Shown one piece after another: positions 55,422 through 64,000 of a stretch of 64,000 nt of DNA. Both the position numbers and the translations under genes were made by a program. Numbering within the stretch: position 1 is the first letter of the stretch; the number at the start of each line of letters is the position of its first letter. The notes under the pieces are model-generated. The model was not told the DNA's origin. It worked only from the letters and a program-made list of their open reading frames with translations, and did not search any database. The stretch is from an uncultured Bacilli bacterium (GTDB taxonomy: Bacteria; Bacillota_I; Bacilli_A; RF39; UBA660), in NCBI GenBank assembly GCA_934090935.1, contig CAKOKD010000004.1, positions 1 through 64,000 of the forward strand, in the 5' to 3' direction.

Positions 55422-56351
55422 ATGAAAAAGAAGATATTTATTATAGTTGCAATCGTGTTAGTAACATTAACTGGTTGTAATAAAACTTTAGTTGATGGAG
55501 ACAAGAAAAGAGTAATTGATGAAAAAACAGGTCAAAGCTTATCAGCAAATATTCTATGTTTACCAGAAAACGAAGAAATCCTAGCAAATTATCAAAAATA
55601 TGAAGAATACATGGATGTTAAATTAAGTGATTTACCAAAATGTTCAGCAATGAAAGTTTACGATAAAAAAGCTTATAACGGACTTTGGGTACAATTATTT
55701 GTTCGTCCACTTGCTTGGGTAATAATTAATCTTGGTAAGCTATTAGGAAATTATGGTGTATCTGTTATGGTAATCGGTATCATCATTAGATTAATAATGA
55801 TGCCATTCAGTGCTAAAACAATCAAACAACAAGAAAGCTTAAAGAAAGCTCAACCAGAATTAGAAAGAATTGAAAAAAAATATAAAGATCGTACAGATCA
55901 AGAAGCTATGATGCAAAAGAGTCAAGAAACTTTGGCAATTTATAAAAAATATAATGTAAATCCAATGAGCAGTTGCTTGGTATCATTTATTCAATTGCCT
56001 TTATTCTTTGCATTCCTAGAAGCAATAAATAGAGTACCTGCAATATTTGAAAACAACTTCTGGAAATTCCAATTAGGAACAACACCACTTGTAGGTATTA
56101 AAGAGGGAAATTATTATTACATAATTTTAATAGTTTTAATTGTATTGTTTACAGCCTTATCATTTAAAATGACAATGTCTCAAACAAGTGCTACAACAGA
56201 AAGTGGTATTCAATCAAAATATATGATGATATTCATGACAGTATTTATTGGAATAGCATCAATTCAACTACCATCTGCTATTGCACTATATTGGGTAGTA
56301 ACAAATGCATTTAATGTATTCCAAACAATATTGTTTAAGAAAGTAGGTTAA
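55422..56351 (+). CDS. yidC: membrane protein insertase YidC (SpoIIIJ-like)
   Basis: A 309-residue lipoprotein insertase: lipobox LTGC at residue about 19, then five membrane segments with VMVIGIIIRLIMMPFSAKTIKQQ (described in part; the Arg of the substrate groove) and the C-terminal ALYWVVTNAFNVFQTILF. Family members insert membrane proteins with or without SecYEG; one paralogue in Bacillus (SpoIIIJ) is needed for spore development. Confidence 0.97.
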   Translation: MKKKIFIIVAIVLVTLTGCNKTLVDGDKKRVIDEKTGQSLSANILCLPENEEILANYQKYEEYMDVKLSDLPKCSAMKVYDKKAYNGLWVQLFVRPLAWVIINLGKLLGNYGVSVMVIGIIIRLIMMPFSAKTIKQQESLKKAQPELERIEKKYKDRTDQEAMMQKSQETLAIYKKYNVNPMSSCLVSFIQLPLFFAFLEAINRVPAIFENNFWKFQLGTTPLVGIKEGNYYYIILIVLIVLFTALSFKMTMSQTSATTESGIQSKYMMIFMTVFIGIASIQLPSAIALYWVVTNAFNVFQTILFKKVG

Positions 56352-56355
56352 AATT

Positions 56356-56970
56356 ATGAAGTATGAAGTATTTGAAGGAAAAACAGAAGAAGAAGCAAAA
56401 GAAAAAGCATTAACTGAATTAAATATAAGTGAAAATGAATGTTTAACTCGTGTAGAAAAAATTCATACAGGACTTCTAAAAAAAGAATCAGTTAAGTTAT
56501 ATGTCTACAAACTAACTGATATAGTTGATTATTTAAAGGAATACCTTGAATCAATTATAAGTGGTATGGGAATAAAAGTTACTTTTGAATCAAAGATTAG
56601 AGATGAACAAATAACAATAAAGATGTATTCTGATAACAATAAAATACTTATCGGTCATAATGGTCAAACATTAAATGCTTTAACAACCATATGCAAACAA
56701 GTAGTTATGAATGAAATAAAAAGTTATCCATATTTAATATTAGATGTAGAAAACTATAAAGAAAAACAAGTTAAATATTTAGAAAGACTTGCAAAAAATA
56801 TTGCCCGTGAAGTTAAATCAACTCATGAACCAGTTGAACTTGAAAATATGAATTCTTATGAAAGAAGAGTAATTCATAATATTTTAACTGATGATAAATA
56901 TGTTTATACTGAAAGTACTGGAGAAGAACCAAATAGACATGTAGTAATTAAACCTAAAGAGAATAAATAA
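56356..56970 (+). CDS. jag: KH/R3H-domain RNA-binding protein Jag (KhpB)
   Basis: A 204-residue protein with a Jag-N domain (about 1-50), a KH domain (KILIGHNGQTLNAL) and an R3H domain with SYERRVIHNIL. It binds RNA with KhpA in other Firmicutes and affects cell division. It follows yidC by a few bases, so it is co-transcribed. Confidence 0.95.
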   Translation: MKYEVFEGKTEEEAKEKALTELNISENECLTRVEKIHTGLLKKESVKLYVYKLTDIVDYLKEYLESIISGMGIKVTFESKIRDEQITIKMYSDNNKILIGHNGQTLNALTTICKQVVMNEIKSYPYLILDVENYKEKQVKYLERLAKNIAREVKSTHEPVELENMNSYERRVIHNILTDDKYVYTESTGEEPNRHVVIKPKENK

Positions 56971-56985
56971 TTCTCTTTTTTTTTT
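56956..56985 (+). terminator. jag terminator
   Basis: Stem AAAGAGAAT / ATTCTCTTT overlapping the jag stop, followed by ten T. Confidence 0.85.
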
Positions 56986-57031
56986 CAATTGTAAGTGTTA
57001 AAATATGAGTGTGTTTGAAGGAGGCCAAGTT

Positions 57032-58387
57032 ATGAACGAAAATATATGTGCAATATCCACTGCTTTAGGTGTTGGAGCAATTTCAATAGTTAGATGTTCT
57101 GGACCAGACGTAATAAGTATTGTAAATAAAATATTTAAGGGAACAAATTTAGAAAATGTTCCTAGTCATACTATTCATTATGGACATATCGTTGACGGGT
57201 ATGATGTAATTGATGAAGTACTTGTAAGTGTAATGCGCGCTCCTAAAACTTTTACTAAGGAAGATGTAGTAGAAATAAACTGTCATGGTGGAATTTCTAC
57301 AACAAACAAGGTATTAGAATTATTACTTGTAAGTGGTTGCCGTATGGCTACTCCTGGTGAATTTACTAAAAAAGCTTTTTTAAATGGTAGAATTGATTTA
57401 ACTGAGGCTGAAGGAATTCAAGAACTTATTTCTTCAGAAGGAGAAGAAGCTAGAAAATATGCCATGAATAAAGTAGAAGGAAATCTAAAAAATATTATAA
57501 AATCCATAAGAGAAGAACTTGTTAATTTAAGCGCTGTTCTTGAAGTTAACTATGATTATCCAGAAGAAACTGATAATCCAGAAATGACTTATGATTTATT
57601 AAGCACTAAATTAAAAGATATTGATACTTCTTTAAAATCTCTAGTGAGCTCAACAGAAAACGTTCAATTTGTCTCAAATGGAATAGATTTAGCAATAATT
57701 GGAAAACCAAATGTCGGAAAAAGTAGTATTTTAAATCATTTAACTAATGAAAATAAAGCAATAGTTACGAGTATTGCCGGAACAACAAGAGATGTTGTGT
57801 ATGGATCTATATTTTTAAATGGGGTTAAATTCAACTTAATCGATACAGCTGGAATAAGAGAAAGTGATGACTTAGTAGAACAAATAGGTGTAACACGTAG
57901 TAAAGAAGCGATTATGTCTTCAGATTTAGTTGTTTTTGTTTTAAACAACAATGAACCAATAACTAAAGAAGAATTAGATGTTATTAACACTGAAACTTCT
58001 GCTAAAAAAATAATTTTTATCAACAAGTGTGATCTTGAAGAGAAAATCAATTTAGATAAATTAAAGGATTATACGATTTGTTATGGAAATACAGTAGAAG
58101 CAAATGGTTTGGATTCATTAAAACAAACTATAATAGAATTGTTTAATCTTGATGAATTAAAAAGTAAAAACTATAATTATTTATCAAATGCAAGACATAT
58201 TGCTTTAGTAAAAGAAGCCGTTTCTGCTGTGGAAAATGGAATCGAATCTGCAGAAAATGGACTTCCATTTGAAATGATTTCAGTTGATATAAATGAAGCA
58301 TATGATCTTTTAGGAGAAATAATTGGAGCAGTTTATAAAGATGAATTGTTAGACACTTTATTTTCTAAATTTTGTCTAGGAAAGTAG
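57032..58387 (+). CDS. mnmE: tRNA modification GTPase MnmE
   Basis: MnmE forms a complex with MnmG to modify wobble uridine in tRNA. The 451-residue protein has a tetrahydrofolate-binding N-domain, G-domain with IIGKPNVGKSSILNHL, DTAGIRESDD and FINKCD, and the C-terminal FCLGK with the conserved Cys. Start at 57032 follows GAAGGAGG. Confidence 0.97.
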   Translation: MNENICAISTALGVGAISIVRCSGPDVISIVNKIFKGTNLENVPSHTIHYGHIVDGYDVIDEVLVSVMRAPKTFTKEDVVEINCHGGISTTNKVLELLLVSGCRMATPGEFTKKAFLNGRIDLTEAEGIQELISSEGEEARKYAMNKVEGNLKNIIKSIREELVNLSAVLEVNYDYPEETDNPEMTYDLLSTKLKDIDTSLKSLVSSTENVQFVSNGIDLAIIGKPNVGKSSILNHLTNENKAIVTSIAGTTRDVVYGSIFLNGVKFNLIDTAGIRESDDLVEQIGVTRSKEAIMSSDLVVFVLNNNEPITKEELDVINTETSAKKIIFINKCDLEEKINLDKLKDYTICYGNTVEANGLDSLKQTIIELFNLDELKSKNYNYLSNARHIALVKEAVSAVENGIESAENGLPFEMISVDINEAYDLLGEIIGAVYKDELLDTLFSKFCLGK

Positions 58388-58396
58388 GAATGACTT

Positions 58397-60271
58397 ATGA
58401 AATATGATGTAATAGTAGTTGGAGGCGGACATGCCGGTTGTGAAGCTGCAGCTGCAGCAGCAAGATGTGGATGTTTTACAGCGCTTATCACTTCCAATTT
58501 AAAAAATATAGCTGATATGCCTTGTAATCCAAGTATTGGTGGAACAGCAAAAGGAATTGTTGTAAGGGAAGTAGATGCTTTAGGTGGTTTAATGGGACGT
58601 GTAGCTGATATGTCTCATTTACAAATAAAAATGCTAAATTCTAGTAAAGGGCCAGCTGTTAAAAGCCTTCGTGCTCAAGGAGATAAAATTACTTACCCTA
58701 AAAATATGGTAAATGAATTAAAAAAATTAGAAAATCTTGAAATAATAGAAGGAATGGTTGAGGATTTAATTGTTGAAGATAATTCTATTAAAGGGGTAAT
58801 CTTAGATAATGGAGATAAATACTCTTGTACATCTTTAGTATTAACAACAGGAACATACTTAAAAAGTAAAATCTTAGTAGGGGATACTCATAAATACGAA
58901 GGACCTCATGGAGAAGTTAGCAGCAAACATCTTTCCGATAAATTAAGAGCTCTTGGATTAGAAATCCAAAGATTAAAAACTGGAACTCCTCAAAGAATAG
59001 ACCCAACAACAGTTGATTATTCAGTTTTAACTCCTGAATTAGGTGATGATGAATTACTTGCCTTCTCATTTGATAGAAAACCGGACTATGATCCTAAAAA
59101 ACAAAGAAAATGTTATTTAGTTTACACAAATGAAGAAACTCATAAAATAATAAGAGATAATTTGGAAAAATCAGCAATGTATGGTGGTTATGCTGAAGGA
59201 ATAGGTCCACGTTACTGTCCAAGTATTGAGGATAAAGTAGTTCGTTTTAAGGATAAAGAAAGACATCAATTATTTCTAGAACCTGAAAGTGATTTTTATC
59301 CAGATTTATATTTACAAGGTTTTTCAACATCTATGCCTATAGATGTTCAAGAAAAAATGGTTCATAGTTTAAAAGGATTAGAACATGCCAAAATATTAAA
59401 ATATGCTTATGCAATTGAATATGATGCAATCAATCCATTACAAATGAAACCATCTTTAGAATCGAAGGTTATAAATGGATTATTTACTGCTGGTCAAATA
59501 AATGGCACAAGTGGGTATGAAGAAGCTGCTGGTCAAGGTATAATTGCTGGAATTAATGCAAGCCAAAAGGTAAAAGGTGAAGAACCTCTAATTTTAAAAA
59601 GAAATGAAGCTTATATCGGTGTATTAATTGACGATTTAGTAACAAAGGGAACAAAAGAACCTTATAGATTATTAACTAGTCGTGCTGAATATCGTTTAGT
59701 TTTGAGACATGATAATGCTGATTTAAGATTAAGAAGACTCGGCTATAAATATGGTTCTGTAACCGAAGAACAAATGAATAATTTAAAACGAAAGAAAGAA
59801 AGTATTGCTTGTTTAAAAGATGAACTTGCAAGTATTAAAGTTAATGCTCATAATGTTACTAAAGAAATACTAGAATCTTTAGAAACTGACACTTTTGAAG
59901 TAGGAATGAGTCTTTTAAATTTACTAAAAAGACCACAAATAAAAATAAGTATGTTAAAACCATACTTAGAAAACACTTATACTGATGAAGTCCTTGAAAT
60001 AGTTGAAGTAGAAATTAAATATGCTGGTTATATTGAAAAAACAAATCGTGAAATAGAAAAAATGTTAAAGTTAGAAAGTAAACAAATTCCTGATGATATT
60101 GATTATGACAAAGTATCTAATATAGCCAGTGAAGCTAAACAAAAATTAAAACAAATTCGTCCTCAAACTTTAGCTCAAGCAACACGTATAAGTGGAGTAA
60201 ATTTAACAGATATATCTGTACTTTCAGTTTATCTAAAAAAACATTATAGTAAGGATTTAAAAGATGAATAA
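58397..60271 (+). CDS. mnmG: tRNA uridine-5-carboxymethylaminomethyl enzyme MnmG (GidA)
   Basis: The FAD-dependent partner of MnmE, 624 residues: FAD site VVGGGHAGCEAAAAAA, CNPSIGGTAKG, DKITYPKNM, and GIIAGINAS late in the FAD domain. The C-terminal helical domain is intact. It overlaps rsmG by eight bases. Confidence 0.97.
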   Translation: MKYDVIVVGGGHAGCEAAAAAARCGCFTALITSNLKNIADMPCNPSIGGTAKGIVVREVDALGGLMGRVADMSHLQIKMLNSSKGPAVKSLRAQGDKITYPKNMVNELKKLENLEIIEGMVEDLIVEDNSIKGVILDNGDKYSCTSLVLTTGTYLKSKILVGDTHKYEGPHGEVSSKHLSDKLRALGLEIQRLKTGTPQRIDPTTVDYSVLTPELGDDELLAFSFDRKPDYDPKKQRKCYLVYTNEETHKIIRDNLEKSAMYGGYAEGIGPRYCPSIEDKVVRFKDKERHQLFLEPESDFYPDLYLQGFSTSMPIDVQEKMVHSLKGLEHAKILKYAYAIEYDAINPLQMKPSLESKVINGLFTAGQINGTSGYEEAAGQGIIAGINASQKVKGEEPLILKRNEAYIGVLIDDLVTKGTKEPYRLLTSRAEYRLVLRHDNADLRLRRLGYKYGSVTEEQMNNLKRKKESIACLKDELASIKVNAHNVTKEILESLETDTFEVGMSLLNLLKRPQIKISMLKPYLENTYTDEVLEIVEVEIKYAGYIEKTNREIEKMLKLESKQIPDDIDYDKVSNIASEAKQKLKQIRPQTLAQATRISGVNLTDISVLSVYLKKHYSKDLKDE

Positions 60272-60986
60272 AGAAGAATTTGTAAATGAATTATCTAAAT
60301 TTGATATCAAAATAGATGCTGAAACATTAGAAAAATTTAATATTTATATAGAAGAACTCTTAAAATATAATGAACACACAAACTTAACAGCAATAAGAGA
60401 TTATGATTCGGTCTTACTAAAACATTTTTTTGATTCTCTTATGATAGAAAGATTTTATGACTTTTCATCAGTAGAAACCTTACTTGATATTGGAACAGGA
60501 GCTGGTTTTCCAGGCATGGTTTTAGCTATAATGCATCCAAATATTAAAGTAACTTTATTGGATTCTAATAATAAAAAGTTGAAATTTCTAGAGTTATTAA
60601 CAATAAAATTAGGTATAAACAATGTTGAAATAGTTCACGAAAGAGCTGAAGAATATGCAAGTATAAGAAGAGAATATTACGACGTCGTTACATCCCGTGC
60701 TGTAAGTGACTTACAAATTTTATCTGAACTAAGTATACCTTTTTGTAAATTAAATGGATATTTTATACCTCTTAAAGGTAATATTGATGAGGAATTAAAA
60801 AGAAGTAACAAAATAATAGCTACGTTAGGTGGAAATATTGAAAAAACATTTACTTATAAATTAATAAAAGAGGATTCTCTTAGAAATATTATTTTAATAA
60901 AAAAGATAAAGAAAACTCCTGACAAGTATCCTCGTGCATATTCAAAAATTAAAAATGATGTTGAAAAAAGTAGTAAAATAAAGTAA
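60264..60986 (+). CDS. rsmG: 16S rRNA (guanine527-N7) methyltransferase
   Basis: RsmG (GidB) methylates G527 of 16S rRNA. The 240-residue protein has LTAIRDYDSVLLKHFFDSL, SAM-binding LDIGTGAGFPGMVLAI and VTSRAVSDL. The start overlaps the mnmG end, as is common. Confidence 0.96.
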   Translation: MNKEEFVNELSKFDIKIDAETLEKFNIYIEELLKYNEHTNLTAIRDYDSVLLKHFFDSLMIERFYDFSSVETLLDIGTGAGFPGMVLAIMHPNIKVTLLDSNNKKLKFLELLTIKLGINNVEIVHERAEEYASIRREYYDVVTSRAVSDLQILSELSIPFCKLNGYFIPLKGNIDEELKRSNKIIATLGGNIEKTFTYKLIKEDSLRNIILIKKIKKTPDKYPRAYSKIKNDVEKSSKIK

Positions 60987-61016
60987 TATTAGTATAGAAT
61001 AATTGGGGTGAAGAAC

Positions 61017-62132
61017 ATGAAAATGGAATCACAAATACAACTTATTAATATGGAAGATATAATTCCCAATAGATTTCAACCAAGACTTCGATTTTCTGAA
61101 GAAGGATTAGATGAGCTTGCTGAATCTATAAAAGAACATGGAATTATTCAACCACTTGTTTTAAGAAGAGTTGGAAATAAATTTGAAATAATAGCAGGTG
61201 AGAGAAGGTTTAAAGCATCTGAATTAGCTGGATTAACAGCAGTTCCTGCAATAATAACTGATTTAGATGATAATGAATCGGCTGAAGTAGCTATAATTGA
61301 AAATACACATAGAAGAAATCTTTCAGCCATTGAAGAAGCTAGATCTTATAAAAAACTTTTAGATAGAAAGTATGTAACCCAAGATCAACTTGCAAAACGT
61401 TTAGGCACAAGTCAATCAACTTTAGCCAATAAAATTCGCCTTTTAAGCTTAGCTCCAGAAGTTCAAGATGCCTTGATGAATGAAAAGATAAGTGAAAGAC
61501 ATGCAAGAAGTTTGCTTAAAGTAACAGATAAATTAAAACAAGTTGAGTTATTAAATAAAATCATTAATGAGAGATGGACAGTAAAAAGACTTGATGATGA
61601 AATTCAAGATATTTTATCCAGTTATCAAAACAACAAGAATATAACTGGTGAGGTTCATGCCAATAGTCAACTCGATGTTAATGTTAACAATATTTTAAAC
61701 AATTCTACTGATATTGGTACATCTAATGAAGTAAACTATTCATACACAAGTGATTTTAGTAATCAAACATCTGGAAAAAAATCTCTTTTCTTTAACAATT
61801 TAGAAAATGAATCTGTTAATATGAATCCTGAAGCATCAATTGGATTCAATCCCTTTAAAACAAGTGGAGTTAGCACAAATCCTCTTTTGAGCGAATTAGA
61901 CGTTATTGATATAGATGAAGATGAAGATGAAGATAACGAAACTAAACCTCAAGAAGAACAAAAAAAAGAATTTTACGAGGAACCAATAGTTGAAACAACC
62001 GACGAAATTGAAAATGAATTAAAGAAAATTATTAACCTTGCTAATAAAAAAACGCAAAAGGTTAGATTTGAAGAATTTGATTTTGGAGACATGTATCAAA
62101 TAGTTATTAAAGTAGACAAAAACGGCCATTAA
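61017..62132 (+). CDS. noc: Noc-type ParB-family nucleoid occlusion protein
   Basis: A 371-residue ParB-fold protein in the position of noc after rsmG. CTP-binding N-domain has GIIQPLVLRR, AGERRFKA and ENTHRRNLS. In the DNA-binding domain SQSTLANKIRLL and ISERHARSLL match Noc (QST..NK, RHAR) rather than ParB (RPH..NY, GHGR): Gln133, Lys139 and Arg164. It has a long linker of about 115 residues (about 205-320) with a DIDEDEDEDNE run. The C-terminal dimer domain is at about 325-371. The N-terminal amphipathic helix of B. subtilis Noc is missing. The ATG at 61017 follows GGGGTG. Confidence 0.88.
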   Translation: MKMESQIQLINMEDIIPNRFQPRLRFSEEGLDELAESIKEHGIIQPLVLRRVGNKFEIIAGERRFKASELAGLTAVPAIITDLDDNESAEVAIIENTHRRNLSAIEEARSYKKLLDRKYVTQDQLAKRLGTSQSTLANKIRLLSLAPEVQDALMNEKISERHARSLLKVTDKLKQVELLNKIINERWTVKRLDDEIQDILSSYQNNKNITGEVHANSQLDVNVNNILNNSTDIGTSNEVNYSYTSDFSNQTSGKKSLFFNNLENESVNMNPEASIGFNPFKTSGVSTNPLLSELDVIDIDEDEDEDNETKPQEEQKKEFYEEPIVETTDEIENELKKIINLANKKTQKVRFEEFDFGDMYQIVIKVDKNGH

Positions 62133-62144
62133 GGTCGTTTTCAT
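62118..62144. terminator. bidirectional terminator, noc and PBP
   Basis: Stem AAACGGCC / GGTCGTTT with ATTAA loop, with T's on plus and A-run complement on minus. Confidence 0.75.
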
Positions 62145-64000
62145 TTTATATAAGGAGTTTGAGTTCCATCAATAAAGTAAAATAATTCTTTAGATTTAGC
62201 ATCATATTTTCCTGTTTTAGGATTCATCGGAATCGCTATAACATTTTCTGGTAAAGAATACCATTCATCATCTATTATATCTTCAGTAAATGCATTAACG
62301 CTTTTAAGCCATATATCTTTTATTATTTTAGAATATGCTTTAGGTGTATCTTCATTTTGATCATTTCCTGCCCAAAATATTGATAAAACATTATTGTTAT
62401 AACCACTTATCCAGTAATCATTATCGGTAGTTCCACTTTTTAAAGCATACTTTTGGTTTAATTTTCCATTTAGATAAATAACGGTAGGTGAATTATAATC
62501 AACGTAATTATAATTATATGTATTTCTCATCATTTCATTTAAAATATATAAAGCATCATCATTTAAAACTTTTTCTTCTTTATTTTTATGAATATATAGG
62601 ACATTACCATCAACATCTTCAATCTTATTTATAAAATAAAGTTCTCTTTTGTAGCCATTGCTAGCAAGTGTTGTGTAAGCTGTTGCATAATCTAACATAT
62701 TGATTTCACTTGCACCTAAAGCAAGGGAAGGATTAGGAGCAAGAGTTTCCTTTAACCCACAAGTTTTTAAAGTATCAACTAAAGTATTTTCTCCTAAAAA
62801 CAAATGAGTTTTAACCGCATAGATATTATCAGAATAAGCAAGAGCTAAAGCCATAGATATATCTTTATTCGCATATTTATTTCCGTAATTAGTTGGATTA
62901 TAAACCTTATTTTCTTGAAATACAAAAGAAGTTTTTTCTGACTTAAAGGTTGATGCTTCCGTCATACCACTATTTAAAGCTGCATAATATAGAAAAGGTT
63001 TTATCGTTGATCCAACTTGACGTTTTGATTTTAATACACGATTATATTGGCTTTTAGAATAGTTTTTACCACCAGCTAAAGCAACAACCTTACCATTTCT
63101 TGGATTAACAACAATTCCAGCAACTTGATTATCATCATCAAGTGTTTTAGTTTCTATTTCCTCATCCATCGCCTTTTGAGTATCTAAATCTAAATTAGTA
63201 TAGATTCTAATTCCCCCGGAATTTATCAATTTTTCCGGAATTGAAGTGATTTTAGAAAGTTCGTCCATAACCGCATCTTGATAATACATTAAAGTATTTA
63301 GATTATTTGTACTCTTTTTTCCATATAAATTCAAGTTATCAAAATTAAGATTATTATATGCGTCCTCTGTTATAGTACCATTTTCTTTTAACACACTTTT
63401 TACTATATTTACTCTTTTCATACAAGCATCCATATTAGAAATAGGATTATAGTTATTTGGACTTTTAGGAATACCTGCTAAAATAATTGCTTCTTCATCA
63501 GTTAAATCATTAGGCTCTTTATTAAAATAATAACTAGCTGCATTTTTTATTCCATAAACTCCTTCTCCAAAATAAATTGTATTTAAATACCCCTCTAAGA
63601 TTTCATCTTTAGAATAATGAGTTTCTAATTTTATTGTTAAAAAAGCTTCCTCAATTTTTCTTTCCCAGGTCTGATCAAAGGTTAAGTATAAGTTTTTTAC
63701 ATATTGCTGACTTATAGAAGAAGCTCCAGCCAGTATTTTTCCTGATTTTATATTGGTAAATAAAGTTTTTAAAATTCTTGGAATATCAAAACCTAAATGA
63801 TGATAAAAATGTTGATCTTCTATAGAAATAATATAATTTAAAAATTTAGGATCTATTTCTTTTAAAGATACCCAAGCACTTTTATTACTACCTTGATAAA
63901 CAACATTATCTTTATTATCATACAAGTAATAAGAATTAGCCGAATTTAAGGACATTGCTGGCATAAAATATGAATAAACGTATATTCCAATAATTATAAC
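62141..64000 (-). CDS. class A penicillin-binding protein, 5' end outside the window
   Basis: A bifunctional murein synthase, at least 619 codons. The frame is open to the window edge through a hydrophobic segment (VIIIGIYVYSYF), the membrane anchor. The glycosyltransferase domain has SIEDQHFYHHLGFD, the GASSISQQYVKN block and GYLNTIYFGEGVYGI; the transpeptidase domain has STIK in VGSTIKPFLYY, SDN in AYSDNIYA and KSGTTDNDYW. The lone ATG at 63964 is internal. It runs against the oriC-to-terminus direction. Confidence 0.95.
   Translation of the reverse strand, partial: VIIIGIYVYSYFMPAMSLNSANSYYLYDNKDNVVYQGSNKSAWVSLKEIDPKFLNYIISIEDQHFYHHLGFDIPRILKTLFTNIKSGKILAGASSISQQYVKNLYLTFDQTWERKIEEAFLTIKLETHYSKDEILEGYLNTIYFGEGVYGIKNAASYYFNKEPNDLTDEEAIILAGIPKSPNNYNPISNMDACMKRVNIVKSVLKENGTITEDAYNNLNFDNLNLYGKKSTNNLNTLMYYQDAVMDELSKITSIPEKLINSGGIRIYTNLDLDTQKAMDEEIETKTLDDDNQVAGIVVNPRNGKVVALAGGKNYSKSQYNRVLKSKRQVGSTIKPFLYYAALNSGMTEASTFKSEKTSFVFQENKVYNPTNYGNKYANKDISMALALAYSDNIYAVKTHLFLGENTLVDTLKTCGLKETLAPNPSLALGASEINMLDYATAYTTLASNGYKRELYFINKIEDVDGNVLYIHKNKEEKVLNDDALYILNEMMRNTYNYNYVDYNSPTVIYLNGKLNQKYALKSGTTDNDYWISGYNNNVLSIFWAGNDQNEDTPKAYSKIIKDIWLKSVNAFTEDIIDDEWYSLPENVIAIPMNPKTGKYDAKSKELFYFIDGTQTPYIK

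Noticed and set aside
61017..62132. Calling this gene parB/spo0J, the partner of the parS array
   Set aside because: Residues in the recognition region match Noc (QST, NK, RHAR) and not ParB, and no parA is adjacent.

Overview
The window is a replication-origin region from a very AT-rich Gram-positive bacterium of the Firmicutes, class Bacilli in the broad sense. Direct evidence is the gene order rpmH-rnpA-yidC-jag-mnmE-mnmG-rsmG-noc on one side of dnaA, and dnaA-dnaN-recF-gyrB-gyrA followed by dnaX-ybaB-recR-bofA-holB-ricT-trmN6-pth-mfd-metG-tatD-ksgA-yabG on the other, as in Bacillus subtilis. TGA is used as stop (dnaA, bofA) and TGG for Trp, so the code is standard and not the Mycoplasma code. 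The spore genes yabG, yabP, yabQ, bofA and spoVG point to an endospore-forming lineage or a recent descendant of one. An uncultured gut Bacilli lineage near the Mollicutes/Erysipelotrichales/RF39 group would fit, but that placement is inference.

Layout. 1-8.5 kb: secA, hpf, csp, an AgrC/AgrA-like two-component pair, smpB, rnr, secG, all on the minus strand. 8.6-15.8 kb: a FemAB-type peptidoglycan peptidyltransferase, typA, yfhO and a lipid kinase. 15.9-19.6 kb: an accessory patch with tRNA-Cys, unknown AT-rich genes, a decayed IS200/IS605-type element, an ECF sigma factor operon with its own ECF-type promoter, and a broken third gene, with a ~60-bp direct repeat on each side of the sigma module. 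19.6-24.9 kb: a minus-strand envelope/redox run (trxB, thioredoxin-like protein, PH-domain protein, LysM protein, membrane proteins). 25-28.1 kb: transglutaminase-like protein, nitroreductase, a broken coiled-coil gene and tmRNA. 28.1-44.3 kb: the conserved Bacillus-like block, with a Met T-box in front of nudix-metG. 44.7-45.8 kb: SRP RNA and a 0.8-kb intergenic array of seven perfect parS sites. 45.8-54.6 kb: gyrA, gyrB, recF, a ComK-family gene, dnaN, dnaA. 54.6-54.9 kb: main oriC with variant DnaA boxes. 54.9-62.1 kb: the plus-strand arm ending in a Noc-type ParB paralogue. 62.1-64 kb: a class A penicillin-binding protein cut by the window end.

How it works together. Genes point away from oriC on both sides, in line with bidirectional replication. 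The segregation features are unusually visible: seven parS sites for ParB, a perfect Noc-binding palindrome inside dnaX, and a Noc-like protein whose specificity residues match that palindrome. The parB gene itself is not in the window. The items most worth following up are the parS array, the Noc-like protein with its long acidic linker, the ComK-like gene in the dnaN-recF interval, the ECF sigma module between repeats, and a tmRNA tag ending in a Mollicutes-like Phe-Ala.
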